A stretch of 64,000 bases of DNA from Halobellus sp. LT62. Lineage in GTDB: Archaea; Halobacteriota; Halobacteria; Halobacteriales; Haloferacaceae. Positions 47,814-57,263 of the stretch are shown here, one piece after another (the first letter of the stretch is position 1; the number at the start of each line of letters is the position of its first letter). The position numbers and the translations under genes are program-made. The notes under the pieces were generated by a model. That model ran no database searches. It saw only the letters and a list, made by a program, of their open reading frames with translations, and had not been told where the DNA came from. The stretch is from the NCBI RefSeq assembly GCF_037031285.1, contig NZ_JAYEZO010000001.1, positions 1,426,001-1,490,000 of the forward strand. Reading direction: 5' to 3'.

Positions 47814-49142
47814 TCATCGAGGGCGCGAGGAGAGATCGCCGTCGAACTCGAAGCCGCCGGTCTCATCACGCGTCTCGGTTCCGCCGTCCGCCTCGGTGCC
47901 CGTGCGCTCTCTCGACGATTCATCGCTCCGTCCCGAGCGCTGCTGCTGTTCTCGTTGGCCCGCCGTCTCGCGGGTGTCTGACCCGGTTGCTGCCGGAGAC
48001 GTGTCCGGATCAGACACCGGACGAACGGAGTCGTCCGACACGATGGCACCGGGATCGACCGCGTAAGGGACGAGCGACTCCCGCGCGATCAACACCGGCA
48101 GCACGTGCCGCGCAAAGTTGACAACCAGCACGAGGATGATCGGTCCCAGAAAGATCCCGTACCAGCCGAAGAGCAGTGGGCCCAGCGTGTAGGCGATCAT
48201 GACCGCGCCGACGTGGAGGTTGCGCCCGGAGACGTACGGTCTGAGCACCAGATCCGGAATCGTGTCGACGAGAATGAACGAGACGGCGACGAACGCCGCG
48301 GTGAACCACAGCGTTGTCGGATCGACGAGATACGAGGTGACGCCGAGATAGATGGCGACGGGGACGTAGACGAGTTTCATCCCGACGACGGGAACGAGGC
48401 TCGCCACCCCGGCGAAGAGACCGACGAGCGCCGCCACGGGGATCGCCACGCCGGAGGGTGCAAACAGGTTCAATATCGAGTAGGCGATGACGCCGATCGT
48501 CCCGGTGAGCACCGCGTTGAGGATGTTCCCGAAGAAGATGTTCGTGAAGTCGCGATCGACCGCGCCGAGGAACGCCTCCATCACGCCTCTGTCGTCGGCG
48601 ACGCGGGCGCGCGCCCACCGCGAGAGCTTCCGGTCGTCTCTGAGCAGGTAAAACGCCAGGGCGATCATCGCGAACAGGTGGACGAGCCCGATGCCGATAA
48701 AGCCGAGAACGTCGGTCGCCGATCCGAGCGACGAGAGCATCTGCTGGGCCCGTTCGGCGGTGATCGACTCGAGTTCGAGGTTGACGAGCCGCTCGATGTC
48801 GGTTAGCCGCGCCAGTTGCTCCGAGGAGATCGGATACCGCGAGAGGTCGAACAGTCCCGTGTTCGTCAGCCGAATGAGCTCGCTCACGGCGATCGCCCCG
48901 GTGTAGGTGACGAGCGCGAGCACGGGGAGTGCCAACAGGAAGAGCGCGACCGCCGCGGCGAGGCTGGGCGGTCGGATCCGCGTCTTGATCCGCCGGTAGA
49001 TCGGTCGCGTCGCGTAGTAGATGAAGAGTCCGAAGACGAACGTTCCGATAAAGGAGTAGATGACGAACGACAGCGCCGCTCCGAGGGCGAGCCCGACTGC
49101 CCACCACGAGAGCCGCGAGCGGCCCATCCCGAGAACGGACAT
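47814..49142 (-). CDS. AI-2E (PerM/TqsA) family transporter
   Basis: A 442-residue membrane protein with about eight helices. The first pair is about 12-42 (WWAVGLALGAALSFVIYSFIG). The central helices include LGFIGIGLVHLFAMIALAFYLL, and the hallmark re-entrant part is GNILNAVLTGTIGVIAYSIL followed by GLFAGVASLVPVVGMKLVYVP. Later come LHVGAVMIAYTLGPLLFGWYG and ILVLVVNFARHVLPVL. The last ~90 residues are a hydrophilic tail rich in Ser/Glu/Gln. Family members export small molecules (AI-2 in some bacteria) or act as Na+/H+ antiporters. Substrate unknown here. Confidence 0.88.
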   Translation of the reverse strand: MSVLGMGRSRLSWWAVGLALGAALSFVIYSFIGTFVFGLFIYYATRPIYRRIKTRIRPPSLAAAVALFLLALPVLALVTYTGAIAVSELIRLTNTGLFDLSRYPISSEQLARLTDIERLVNLELESITAERAQQMLSSLGSATDVLGFIGIGLVHLFAMIALAFYLLRDDRKLSRWARARVADDRGVMEAFLGAVDRDFTNIFFGNILNAVLTGTIGVIAYSILNLFAPSGVAIPVAALVGLFAGVASLVPVVGMKLVYVPVAIYLGVTSYLVDPTTLWFTAAFVAVSFILVDTIPDLVLRPYVSGRNLHVGAVMIAYTLGPLLFGWYGIFLGPIILVLVVNFARHVLPVLIARESLVPYAVDPGAIVSDDSVRPVSDPDTSPAATGSDTRETAGQREQQQRSGRSDESSRERTGTEADGGTETRDETGGFEFDGDLSSRPR

Positions 49143-49206
49143 ACCGAACGGGGGTCGCGACGAGACAAAAATCTACCGTGCGGCAGGGTCGGCTCGAATC
49201 GCCCCG

Positions 49207-49842
49207 TCACCGCAGCGTTGCTGACTCCGTCCGCGATTCCGACACCGCGTCGGCGGTTCCAGTCCCGTGGCTCGTCTGCGCGGCGTCGGTCTCCGTCGCT
49301 GTGGCGGAATACTCGTCGGCGCACGCAACGGCCGTCGAAACGACGCGGGCTCGCACGCTGCCGTCGGGGCGGACCGCGACGTGCGTGGCCGACTCGTTGC
49401 AGTCGACGAAGTCCTCGCGGATTCCGAGACGGCGTCTCTCCGCCGTCGGCGGATCGACCGCGAGGACGTAGTCGGACGGCCGGAACACGTCGATGCGGAA
49501 TACGCCGTAGGCCGGAAACGTCGGGGATTCCTCGACAACGGTGTTGGTGTCGGGTTCGGCGTCGATGTCGACGCGGGAGAGTCGGATGCTGACCGCTCGC
49601 CGGTCCGAGTCGTCGTTCCAGACCACCGCCCGGTGAGAGGTCGACGCCGACGCCTGACCGACGCGCCGCGTCTCGAACGGGTCCCCCGCGTCGAACTCCG
49701 AGAGCGCCCCGTCGCCGCTCTCCGGCAGCGGCGAGGGAGTCGGAGAGTCAGTCGTTTCACTTGTCGACGACAGCGAGAGGCAGCCAGTCAGCGGCGCGAG
49801 AGAGACCGCCGGGAGGGTCGAGAGGAAGCGGCGACGACGCAT
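49207..49842 (-). CDS. Tat lipoprotein, unknown function
   Basis: A 211-residue predicted lipoprotein. MRRRRFLSTLPAVSLAPLTGCLSLSS has a twin-arginine motif and a lipobox LTGC (Cys21), typical of haloarchaeal Tat-exported, lipid-anchored proteins. The mature part starts with a Ser/Thr/Pro linker, then an Ig-like beta pattern (HRAVVWNDDSDRRAVSIRLSRVD, YGVFRIDVFRPSDYVLAVD), and has a Cys pair (FVDCNES, VACADEYS). It ends in a Thr/Ser-rich tail. It lies outside the membrane, function not recognised. Confidence 0.78.
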   Translation of the reverse strand: MRRRRFLSTLPAVSLAPLTGCLSLSSTSETTDSPTPSPLPESGDGALSEFDAGDPFETRRVGQASASTSHRAVVWNDDSDRRAVSIRLSRVDIDAEPDTNTVVEESPTFPAYGVFRIDVFRPSDYVLAVDPPTAERRRLGIREDFVDCNESATHVAVRPDGSVRARVVSTAVACADEYSATATETDAAQTSHGTGTADAVSESRTESATLR

Positions 49843-49995
49843 CGTCTCGGGGTACGAACGAGGCCGTTATACTGGTTCGGATAGGTCGAACGCGCGTTTG
49901 AGTTATCCGCGGAGTTCGAGTCGATTCGCGCCTGCGGTATCGCTGGCGACGTGGGCAGTCCGGGTCGATTTCGACGCCCCGATTCGGAATCGCAA

Positions 49996-50976
49996 TCAGG
50001 TCCACTCGTCGAGGCCCGTCTGAACGAGCGAGGACTCGATGCGCTCGAAGCCGCGGTCGACTTCGTCGGCGGCGACGCCCCACTCGTCGACGACGTACGC
50101 CCGCGCGGCGTCGATGTCGGGCGAGATGTCGGTGTCGAACGCGTAGTCGTCCGTCACCGGCGGATCGAGGAACAGTTCGCGGACGCGGTCGGCGTTCTCG
50201 ATGTACGCCTCCCGCGCGTCGAGGACGGCCCAGAGGTCGCCGTGCTCGCGCACGTCTGAGAGCGCCGTCTTCGGGCCGACGCCCGAGAGCCCCTCGTTGA
50301 AGTCCGTTCCACAGAGGATCGCCACGTCGACGAGCTGTTCGCGGGTGATCTCGTGCTCGGCGAGCGTCGCTTCGAGGTCCATCAACTCCGGGTTTCCCTT
50401 CGAGGTGAGTTGCCGGAGCGTGTAGGGCGCGCCGAACAGCAGCGTGTCGTAGTCCTCGCTGCCGACGTAGTCGACGTCACCGCGGAGCGCCATATGCGAC
50501 GCCTGCGCTTCGCCCTCCGCGGGGGCCTCGATCATCGGTACGTCGAGCAGGTCGAGCAGGTCGCGCGTCGTCTCGTGGATCACGTCCGTCAATCGCTGCG
50601 TTCGGGCCTCGAGCCGGGCGGCGGCGACCGCGTCGCCGCGCTCTTCGGCGTCGGCTTTCAGTTCCTCGGCCTTCTCTCTGGCGGCGCGGCGCTCGGCCAC
50701 CTCGTCGTCTTTGAGTTCGGTGACGCCGCCGTCGAAGACGAACACGGGAACGAGGTCGTGCTCGAAGAACTTCGGCAGTCCCTGCACGAGTCCGAGAAGG
50801 TTCGCGACCTCCTCGCCCGACTCGGTCGTGTACGCCTCCTCGCGCGTGAACTTGACCGTCGTCGTCAGGTAGCGGTACAGCCAGTTGTGCGCGTCGACGG
50901 CGACGACGCTCCCGGCGATCTCCTCGAAGGAGACCTCAGACAGCGCGGCGAGACTCCGTAGATCTGCGTTTCCCAT
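49996..50976 (-). CDS. fen: Flap endonuclease FEN-1
   Basis: A 326-residue FEN-1. The N-terminal (XPG-N) part has [19 protein letters not shown] and [16 protein letters not shown]. The internal (XPG-I) part has [33 protein letters not shown], with the acidic metal residues. The H3TH segment reads [27 protein letters not shown]. The C-terminus QTGLDEWT is a PCNA-interacting (PIP) box. It removes 5' flaps during Okazaki-fragment maturation and repair. All catalytic acidic residues I can check are present. ATG 50976 starts [12 protein letters not shown]. Confidence 0.95.
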   Translation of the reverse strand: MGNADLRSLAALSEVSFEEIAGSVVAVDAHNWLYRYLTTTVKFTREEAYTTESGEEVANLLGLVQGLPKFFEHDLVPVFVFDGGVTELKDDEVAERRAAREKAEELKADAEERGDAVAAARLEARTQRLTDVIHETTRDLLDLLDVPMIEAPAEGEAQASHMALRGDVDYVGSEDYDTLLFGAPYTLRQLTSKGNPELMDLEATLAEHEITREQLVDVAILCGTDFNEGLSGVGPKTALSDVREHGDLWAVLDAREAYIENADRVRELFLDPPVTDDYAFDTDISPDIDAARAYVVDEWGVAADEVDRGFERIESSLVQTGLDEWT

Positions 50977-51040
50977 TGGTGTGACGTGGGTATCGGGGCG
51001 ATTTAATGCTCGGGGTTACTGTCCCGCCCCGACCGCGCTG

Positions 51041-51682
51041 TCACGCGCCGGGGACGTCGCACAGAGCGGGCGGATCCGCCCCGACGCGCTCGCGGAGGAA
51101 CGACGCCTCGGGGTCGCCGAGGTCCCGCGCTCGGTAGCGGTCGAGTCCGGACTGATACGCCCTCATCGGGTCGCATTCGGGCGTCGCCGACGCGACGTCC
51201 AGACTCGCGGGCCGTTCGAGCACCAGCTCCGCCACCCCCGTCTCCTCGCCCGTCCACGCGAACCCCGCCTTGTACATCGCCTCGTAGGCGAAGGGGTTGT
51301 TGACGGCGATTCTGAGCCGCTCGTAGCCGCGATCGGCCGCGCGCGGGGCGACGAACGCCGCCAGTTTCGGCCCCAACAGCGACCCCTTGGCGTCGGATCG
51401 AACGGTGACGTAGCGGTACCAGAGGATCGATCCGTCGGTCCGGTCCGCGTTGAACGCGAGCGCAGCCACGATGTCGGTATCGTAGTCGCCCTCGGTTGCA
51501 GCGTCATCGTCGGCGATAACTGCAGTCGCTCCCGCGTCGGCCCCGGCGACACCGACGTCGGACTCGCGGACGACGGCTTTCCCCGTGTTCGACATCACGA
51601 ACTTCCCCGCGTAGGCGAAACGCCGGTAATCCAACCGGAGCGTTGGCCCGTCGGGCGGCCACCCGAGCACGACGAACTCCAT
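51041..51682 (-). CDS. GNAT-like acetyltransferase family protein
   Basis: A 213-residue protein. The first strands are MEFVVLGWPPDGPTLRLDYRRFAYAGKF, then VVRESDV and DIVAALAFNADRTDGSILWYRYVTVRSDAKG. The last of these followed by SLLGPKLAAFVAPRAADRGYERLRIAVNNPFAYEAMYKAGFAW is the GNAT acetyl-CoA loop and C-terminal pattern. Haloarchaeal orthologues are annotated as N-acetyltransferases. The P-loop is unusual (RSDAKGSLLGPKL instead of R/QxxGxG/A). Substrate unknown. It is divergent from a methyltransferase gene. Confidence 0.75.
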   Translation of the reverse strand: MEFVVLGWPPDGPTLRLDYRRFAYAGKFVMSNTGKAVVRESDVGVAGADAGATAVIADDDAATEGDYDTDIVAALAFNADRTDGSILWYRYVTVRSDAKGSLLGPKLAAFVAPRAADRGYERLRIAVNNPFAYEAMYKAGFAWTGEETGVAELVLERPASLDVASATPECDPMRAYQSGLDRYRARDLGDPEASFLRERVGADPPALCDVPGA

Positions 51683-51759
51683 CGGGACGCGATACGTCGG
51701 GGAAACCCAAGAGTCGAGTGGTTCGATAGGCCCTTTTCGCTCGGGATCGTACGGCTGGT

Positions 51760-52353
51760 ATGGCCTCGCGCTTCGGTCCCGGCGACGTCCGCTTCTTCGA
51801 TCGACTGGCGCGGCTCTACGACCTCGCGATGCCGCCCGCGCGGGTGCGGCCGCTCCGCGACGGGTTCGCCTTCGCCGACCGACCGATCGAGCGGGTGCTG
51901 GATCTCGCCGGCGGGACGGGGCGGGCCTCGCACGGATTCCGAGGGGTCGGCTTCGACCCCGTGGTCGTCGATATCTCCGCCGGGATGCTCGCCCGCGCCC
52001 GCGACGCGGGCCACGAGGTCGTCCGAGGCGACGTCGGCCGTCTTCCCGTCGCCGAGGACGCCGTCGACGCCGCAGTCGTCGTCGACGCGCTGCATCACCT
52101 TCCGGATCCCGAGGCGGGCCTGCGCGAGGCCGCGCGCGTCATCACTCCCGGCGGCGTTCTCGTCGTCCAAGAGTTCCATCCGCGGACGCTGCTCGGGAGC
52201 GCGTTAGTCGCCGGCGAGCGGGCCATCGGGTTCGACTCGACGTTCTGGACGCCCGAAGAGCTCTGCGCGGCGCTGTCTGACGCGGGATTCGAATCGCGGA
52301 TCGTCCGCGAGGGGTTCGAGTACGTCGTTGTCGGGCGGGTTCCGCGGAAATAG
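51760..52353 (+). CDS. Class I SAM-dependent methyltransferase
   Basis: A 197-residue Methyltransf_11-type enzyme. The SAM-binding motif I is RVLDLAGGTGRASHGFRG, the acidic loop follows (DPVVVDISAGMLARARDAG), motif II is VVRGDVGRLPVAEDAVDAAVVVDALHHL, and motif III is ARVITPGGVLVVQEF. This is the UbiE/menaquinone-like small-molecule group. It starts MASRFGPGDVRFFDRLARLYD. The substrate is not evident. Confidence 0.88.
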   Translation: MASRFGPGDVRFFDRLARLYDLAMPPARVRPLRDGFAFADRPIERVLDLAGGTGRASHGFRGVGFDPVVVDISAGMLARARDAGHEVVRGDVGRLPVAEDAVDAAVVVDALHHLPDPEAGLREAARVITPGGVLVVQEFHPRTLLGSALVAGERAIGFDSTFWTPEELCAALSDAGFESRIVREGFEYVVVGRVPRK

Positions 52354-52458
52354 GCCGTCGTTCGAGTCGAGCGTGTTTCTCGGAGCGACGCGGGTCGACG
52401 ACGGGACACCGCGGTCGAAATTCGAGAAAGCCTTTAGGATGCGTCCGAATGCCCGTGT

Positions 52459-52881
52459 ATGTCACCCTCTGAGGAGTCGTTCCTCTCGCGACGTATCGAC
52501 GCCAGCGCCGCGCCGCTCGCCGTCGTCGACGTGCTGGCGCTCGCGGCCGTGCTCACGATCGGCGTCATCAACCACAACGGGGTCGAGTACCTCTCGACCG
52601 CACCGGTCGCGTGGCTCTTGACCCTCGTCCCGTTCCTCGTCGGCTGGGTGGTCGCAGCACCGCTCATCGGCGCGTACTCCGCCGGGGCGGCCGAGTCCTC
52701 GAAGTCCGCGATTCCGCTCGCGATCCGGGCGTGGGTCCCCGCGGCGATCATCGGGTTCGTACTCCGCGCGTCCCCGCTGTTCCCGGGGGGGTTTCAGCTC
52801 TCGTTCGGCGTCGTGATATTCCTCACCGGCGGGGTCGCGCTGGTCGTCGGCCGCTGGCTCTTCTTCCGACTCTTCGGGTAG
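52459..52881 (+). CDS. DUF3054 membrane protein
   Basis: A 140-residue protein with four hydrophobic helices (about 22-42, 52-72, 85-105 and 113-135), the DUF3054 pattern of archaea and actinobacteria. Recognisable are LAVVDVLALAAVLTIGVINHNG, LVPFLVGWVVAAPLIGAY and GGVALVVGRWLFFRLFG. Function unknown. ATG 52459 follows a short AT-rich box (AAAGCCTTTAGGAT) about 25 nt upstream, a likely promoter. It is convergent with the MFS gene (13 bp between stops). Confidence 0.85.
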   Translation: MSPSEESFLSRRIDASAAPLAVVDVLALAAVLTIGVINHNGVEYLSTAPVAWLLTLVPFLVGWVVAAPLIGAYSAGAAESSKSAIPLAIRAWVPAAIIGFVLRASPLFPGGFQLSFGVVIFLTGGVALVVGRWLFFRLFG

Positions 52882-52894
52882 GTTCGCGGGCGCG

Positions 52895-54241
52895 TCAGTT
52901 TCGTCGACCGCGACGACGCCGCAGCAGGTAGAGACCGACGCCGGACCCGACCGCACCGAACCCCGCCAGCGTCGCGAACAACACCGCTGGCGTGGCGTAC
53001 GTCAAGAGGCCGCCGGCGATCGCCCCGCCGAGCGCCCCGACGCCGAACACGCCGAGGTACGTGAATCCGTAGGAAAGACCGCGCGTCCCCGCCGGAGAGT
53101 ACTCCGCGACGGTCGCCTGATAGAGCGGTTGGACCAAGAAGAGCGCACAGCCGAGGACCGCGCCGACGACGAGCAGCGGCGTTAGACCGGCGTTCGCGGC
53201 CGGGAGGAAGACGACCGCGAGCACGGCCAGCAGTCCGAATCCGCCGACGAGTCCGGCCTCGACCGGAATGCGGTCGCTGAGCTTCCCCCCGATGTACTGA
53301 CCCAGCACGCCGATCATCAACAGCCCCGAGTAGAAGTACCGCTCGGGGTTGATCGCGCGGTCGGATCCCGCCTCGACGCCGAGGGCGTCTGTCACCTCGA
53401 CGGGGAGCACGGATGTCAGCGGGATGGGTTCGAATCCCGGGAGCGATTCGAGGAGGTTCGGCAGGAAGGTGAGCACGCCGCGGTAGTACAACCCCGACGC
53501 CATCACGACCACGAACACGAGTGCGAAGCCGCCGACGAACAGCCGTCGAGACTCGGTGACGAACTCGGCCAGCGAGCGGACGTTCGTCGACCCCCTGTCG
53601 TCGCCTCCGTCCTCGCCGTCCCCACCGTCGTTTCGGGTCGTCGCGGCGTCGACGGCGGCCGTTTCGTCGAACTCCGCGCGCATCGCGTATACGCCGGCGA
53701 CGAGCGCTGGCACGGCCAGCATCATCGCCACGACGGTCCAGTCGACGAACAGCAGGAGAATGGCGGTCGCGAGCGGGCCGAGCCCCGTCCCGACGTTTCC
53801 GGCGATGCCGTGGTACGCGAAGCCCGTCCCACGCGCGGAGACGCCCTTCGAGAGGAGAGTGAGTCCTGCCGGGTGATAGACGCTCGCGGCGACGCCCCAG
53901 AGGAGCAACGCGACGGCGACGACCAGCAGATTCGGCGAGAGACCGAGGAGGACGAACGAACCCGCCATTCCGAACAGACAGAGCGTGATGAGCCGATCGG
54001 AGCCGATGCGGTCGACGAGCACGCCGCCCGGGAGCGCGCCGACGCCGAACAAGCCGTAGCCGACCGTCACGATCAGGCCCAGCGTCGCCTGTGTGACGGG
54101 AATTTCCGTGATGCCGAGCGACAACACGTCGAACTCGGTCAACCAGATCGATACGAAGATCGGTATCGAAAGCTCGTAGGTGTGGACCATCCCGTGGGCC
54201 AACGACACCAACGCGACGATCGACCGATCGTTCGAGTTCAC
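52895..54241 (-). CDS. Major facilitator superfamily transporter
   Basis: A 448-residue MFS protein with 12 predicted helices. The first half has ATLGLIVTVGYGLFGVGALPGGVLVDRIGSDRLI (the loop-2 motif G-x-L-x-D-R-x-G-x-x) and YHPAGLTLLSKGVSARG. A long loop (about 195-230) with an acidic insert (RNDGGDGEDGGDDRG) separates it from the second half, which contains LMIGVLGQYIGGKLSDRIPVE. GTG 54241 is the start. The YHPAGLTL segment is typical of the fosmidomycin-resistance-like/MFS group, but the substrate is not assignable. Confidence 0.88.
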   Translation of the reverse strand: MNSNDRSIVALVSLAHGMVHTYELSIPIFVSIWLTEFDVLSLGITEIPVTQATLGLIVTVGYGLFGVGALPGGVLVDRIGSDRLITLCLFGMAGSFVLLGLSPNLLVVAVALLLWGVAASVYHPAGLTLLSKGVSARGTGFAYHGIAGNVGTGLGPLATAILLLFVDWTVVAMMLAVPALVAGVYAMRAEFDETAAVDAATTRNDGGDGEDGGDDRGSTNVRSLAEFVTESRRLFVGGFALVFVVVMASGLYYRGVLTFLPNLLESLPGFEPIPLTSVLPVEVTDALGVEAGSDRAINPERYFYSGLLMIGVLGQYIGGKLSDRIPVEAGLVGGFGLLAVLAVVFLPAANAGLTPLLVVGAVLGCALFLVQPLYQATVAEYSPAGTRGLSYGFTYLGVFGVGALGGAIAGGLLTYATPAVLFATLAGFGAVGSGVGLYLLRRRRGRRN

Positions 54242-54456
54242 GTTCGAACATCCGAACAGACGCAGTTCAACACTCCGATCTCGGACGACCCTCGAACGGA
54301 TTTACCACCATCTTTTGCCATTTTTCCGTGCGAGAGGGACCCACGCACGGAAATTCAGCCATAAGTTATGGGTATCATTTACCGCTGTGATGCCACATAT
54401 ATCAGTCATTGATGGAAAACAATTATATGGCGTACTCCCGTAGTATGTAGTATATT

Positions 54457-54699
54457 ATGACAGGGTACTACGACTACGTTCTCGGCCTGATCCCACTGAC
54501 ACTCTTCGGTCTCACCGGTGGACTCGTACAGACGAGCCTCTCGCTCACGCAGGCCGTCCCCATCGCGGCCGCCGTCGCCGCGGTCATCGTCGGTCACGCT
54601 CTGTTCGTCCGCGCGCCCGTGAACGGCAGCTCTCCCGCACACGCGGTCGCCGAGACGATGGACACGAGCGGCCCCACCCAACTGCAGAACGCGGACTGA
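54457..54699 (+). CDS. Small two-helix membrane protein
   Basis: An 80-residue protein: MTGYYDYVLGLIPLTLFGLTGGLVQ (first helix) and LTQAVPIAAAVAAVIVGHALFVRAP (second helix), then a hydrophilic tail (VAETMDTSGPTQLQNAD). Small proteins of this kind are conserved among haloarchaea with no known role. An AT-rich promoter (AACAATTATATGG, near 54418-54430) lies about 30 nt upstream of ATG 54457, and AGTATGTAGTATAT just before it. The gene is monocistronic. Confidence 0.75.
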   Translation: MTGYYDYVLGLIPLTLFGLTGGLVQTSLSLTQAVPIAAAVAAVIVGHALFVRAPVNGSSPAHAVAETMDTSGPTQLQNAD

Positions 54700-54708
54700 A
54701 CTCCCCGT

Positions 54709-54750
54709 TTTCGCTTCGTTTCGACTCGTCTGCTTTCGCTTCGTTTCGAC
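54709..54750. repeat. 17 bp tandem direct repeat
   Basis: TTTCGCTTCGTTTCGAC occurs at 54709-54725 and 54734-54750 (25 bp period), in the 123 bp between the small membrane protein and the ornithine-cyclodeaminase-family gene. It could be an operator with two sites one full turn-pair apart or a slippage duplication. Confidence 0.6.
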
Positions 54751-54822
54751 CCGACCAATTTCGTGTGACCCCGACCGTCCGAGCCCCGCACGTTCTTACT
54801 GTTGGCCGTCGAATCCGCTCGT

Positions 54823-55821
54823 ATGACAGAGACGCTGTTCCTGACGAGCGCCGACGTCGACGGGCTCGCGACGCCCGGAGAGTTCGTCTCGGCCGTCCGC
54901 GAGGGCTATCGACAGCGCGGCAACGGCGCGCCCGCCGAGCCGCGAACGAAGCTCACGAACGCCGATCCGCCGGGCTTTCTCACGACCTACGCGGCCGTGC
55001 TCCCGGAGACGGGCACGATGGGCGGCTATCTGTACTCCGCGGGCTTCGGGGCGAAAGACGCGTGGTTCACGACTCCGCTTTTCGACGCCGAGTCGGGCGC
55101 ACCGATCGCGATGATCGACGGTGCGAGTATGAACCCGTTCAAGACGGGTGCGACGGGCGCGGTCGCGGCCGACGAGTTGGCGAGAGCGGGCGCCACGTCG
55201 GCGGCGATCATCGGCAGCGGACCGCAGGCACGCGGTCAGTTGCGCGCGTTGGCGACGGTGCGTGACCTAGAGACGGTGTGGGTGTATTCGCCGACGAAAG
55301 AGCACCGCGAGTCGTTCGCGGGTGAGATGGACCGCCGCCTCGGCGCCAGCGTCGCCGCTGTCGCCTCCGCCGCCGCGGCCATCGAGGACGCTGACGTCGT
55401 CGTGACTGCCACCAACGCCGACGAGCCGGTGTTCGACGGCGACGCGCTCGAACCCGGGACGCACGTGACCGCGATGGGCCAGTACGACCCCGCAAAGCGC
55501 GAACTCGATGCCACGACTATCGAGCGGGCGACGTACGTTCCGGACCTGAAAAAGCGGGCCCTGCAAGACGCCGGGTCGTTCCTCCACGCGCTGGAGGAGG
55601 GCGTCGTCGACGAGGATCACATCCATGGCGAGCTCGGCGACATCGTCGCCGGCAACGTCCCCGGGCGGCAGTCCGACGAGGAGATCACGCTATTCGACAG
55701 CGGCGGGACCGGCATCGAGACGGTCGCGGCCGCGACGCTTCTCTACGAGCGGGCCCGCGAGGAGGGCTTGGGACAGACGATCGACTTCGCGCCCGGGAGC
55801 GAGGCGCTGACCGGCGACTAA
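54823..55821 (+). CDS. Ornithine cyclodeaminase/alanine dehydrogenase family protein
   Basis: A 332-residue OCD/mu-crystallin family enzyme. The N-terminal half has EPRTKLTNADPPGFLTTYAAVLPETGTMGGY and the Lys-containing MNPFKTGATGAVAADEL. The NAD-binding Rossmann part is SAAIIGSGPQARGQLRAL, then VWVYSPTKEHRESFAGEM, and ADVVVTATNADEPVFDGDALEPGTHVTAMG. It could act as an alanine dehydrogenase, ornithine cyclodeaminase or ketimine reductase. Sequence alone does not decide. ATG 54823 is the family start. The stop is 8 bp from the convergent small zinc-ribbon gene. Confidence 0.9.
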   Translation: MTETLFLTSADVDGLATPGEFVSAVREGYRQRGNGAPAEPRTKLTNADPPGFLTTYAAVLPETGTMGGYLYSAGFGAKDAWFTTPLFDAESGAPIAMIDGASMNPFKTGATGAVAADELARAGATSAAIIGSGPQARGQLRALATVRDLETVWVYSPTKEHRESFAGEMDRRLGASVAAVASAAAAIEDADVVVTATNADEPVFDGDALEPGTHVTAMGQYDPAKRELDATTIERATYVPDLKKRALQDAGSFLHALEEGVVDEDHIHGELGDIVAGNVPGRQSDEEITLFDSGGTGIETVAAATLLYERAREEGLGQTIDFAPGSEALTGD

Positions 55822-55829
55822 CGGCACAG

Positions 55830-56018
55830 TTACGGTCGTGGTCCGGCGTACGTGTAATACGTGACCGCTCGTGCACACCGCGAACAGCCGCAGCTGTGGG
55901 TGCCGCTTCGCCCCGTCAGGGAATCGGGATGCGTGATCCGGATGTTGCGGTCGAACCGCTCCGCGAGGTCGTGGTAGCGATCGTACTCCTGCCAGAAGGA
56001 CGAGGCAGCAGTCGACAT
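55830..56018 (-). CDS. Small Cys-containing protein, hypothetical
   Basis: A 62-residue protein, MSTAASSFWQEYDRYHDLAE then FDRNIRITHPD and a C-terminal cluster THSCGCSRCARAVTYYT with three cysteines (C-x-C-x-x-C), possibly binding zinc with His. The composition is natural for a haloarchaeal protein and there is a purine-rich stretch upstream, but the short length leaves doubt. It lies 81 bp upstream (in minus-strand terms, downstream) of the pelota gene, in the same orientation. Confidence 0.55.
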   Translation of the reverse strand: MSTAASSFWQEYDRYHDLAERFDRNIRITHPDSLTGRSGTHSCGCSRCARAVTYYTYAGPRP

Positions 56019-56099
56019 ATCAGTTGAGACGACAGACGAGCACTTAATCGTTGTTTGAGAGACAGTATCGTGTCGTGAGGGGCGATAAGAGGAATTGGA

Positions 56100-57167
56100 C
56101 TACTGGAGTCGGTACCGCAGCAGCGCGGCGATGCCACCGAGGTTCCGCAACTGCTGGCCGGGGTCGAACTCGCCGGAGAATACCGTCACCTCGCCGCCCT
56201 GCCGTTCGACGGTCTGGATGACCTCGTTGACGTCGACGTCCCAGTCGCCGTCGCCCTGCCGCTCCTGTCTGAGGCGGTCGTCGACGACGAGCAGCGTTTC
56301 AACCGCGCCGAACTCCGCGGCCTCGGAGACTTCCTCGATCCCGTAGGCGACCTTCTCGCCGGTCGCGATACCCTCCATCAGGTCGTCGAGCAGTTCGGCC
56401 TCCTTTGAAATCCTCGTCTGAGTCTGCACCTCGTCGACTGCACCGCGCTTCAGCACCTCGTGAACCCCGCGGTCGCCGACGCTCGCGGTGTCGACGACGG
56501 TGATGAGATCCGAGACTTCGGGGTGATTCTCCGCGATGTAGTCCCGGGCGTCCTGCTTCGTGAAGCCCGGCCCCGCGAGGATGATCGCGTCGACGTCCAT
56601 CCGCGCGAGCGCCTTACCCAACTCGGCGAACAGTTCGGAACGCGGCCGCGCGTACTCGCCCTTCCCGGTCGGCGCGGTAAAGGAGAAGCGCTCCTCGGTG
56701 CCGTACTGCGCGACGGTGTGGATGTGCGCTTCGCCCTCCTCGACGGTCGCGATGGCGACGTCGGCGTTCTCGGCGGCCTCTTCTGCGGCCTCGATGCGCT
56801 CGACCTGATCCGGCTTGAAGTGCTTCTCGATGGTGATTTCGTCGTGTTCCTCGACGTTCAGCGTGTGGTGGTGGCCGAGTTGGTCCTCCCGGGAGCAGTC
56901 GATGATCTCGCCGCCGACGCGCAGGCGGTTCGCGAAGCGCGCGAACTCGACGTCCTCGACGACGATCGTCACGAAGAGGTGTTCGCGTTGGCCGCCCGTG
57001 TCGCGGAGGTTCTCGTCGTCGCGCTGGATCCGGCGGGTGGTGTCGCCGGAGACGCGATCACCGGATTCGAGGATGTGTGAGAGGTGCCAGAGGTCGTCGA
57101 CGTTCTCGGGGACCAGCGTCATCCGCTCGCGACCCTCCTCGCCGCGGCCGCGGCTCGAAATTCGCAT
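56100..57167 (-). CDS. pelA: Pelota, ribosome-rescue release-factor homologue
   Basis: A 355-residue archaeal pelota (aPelota/Dom34). The N-terminal Sm-like domain has [23 protein letters not shown] and [28 protein letters not shown]. The central eRF1-like domain has [20 protein letters not shown]. The C-terminal part has [24 protein letters not shown] and [23 protein letters not shown]. It lacks a GGQ motif, as expected. With aEF1A or an ABCE1 partner it dissociates stalled ribosomes. RqcH, which acts next on the released 50S, is encoded 2.5 kb away on the same strand. Confidence 0.95.
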   Translation of the reverse strand: MRISSRGRGEEGRERMTLVPENVDDLWHLSHILESGDRVSGDTTRRIQRDDENLRDTGGQREHLFVTIVVEDVEFARFANRLRVGGEIIDCSREDQLGHHHTLNVEEHDEITIEKHFKPDQVERIEAAEEAAENADVAIATVEEGEAHIHTVAQYGTEERFSFTAPTGKGEYARPRSELFAELGKALARMDVDAIILAGPGFTKQDARDYIAENHPEVSDLITVVDTASVGDRGVHEVLKRGAVDEVQTQTRISKEAELLDDLMEGIATGEKVAYGIEEVSEAAEFGAVETLLVVDDRLRQERQGDGDWDVDVNEVIQTVERQGGEVTVFSGEFDPGQQLRNLGGIAALLRYRLQ

Positions 57168-57225
57168 ACGATGTGGTCATCGGGGGAGGGAGAAAGGTGC
57201 TGCTATCCCACCTTTTTGACGCGGC

Positions 57226-57263
57226 GGGTTTCCTCGCGGCGCGTTGCGCCGCTACGGGAACCC
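57226..57263. repeat. Long GC-rich hairpin element
   Basis: GGGTTTCC (57226-57233) pairs with GGGAACCC (57256-57263) apart from one G.T, and inside it GCGGCGC (57236-57242) pairs perfectly with GCGCCGC (57246-57252) around a three-base loop. It lies 59 bp upstream of the pelota start, in 303 bp with no gene. The neighbourhood (57264-57345) is also GC-rich and repetitive (CTCGCTCACGGATCGCTCA). Similar intergenic hairpins occur in many haloarchaea. Confidence 0.55.
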
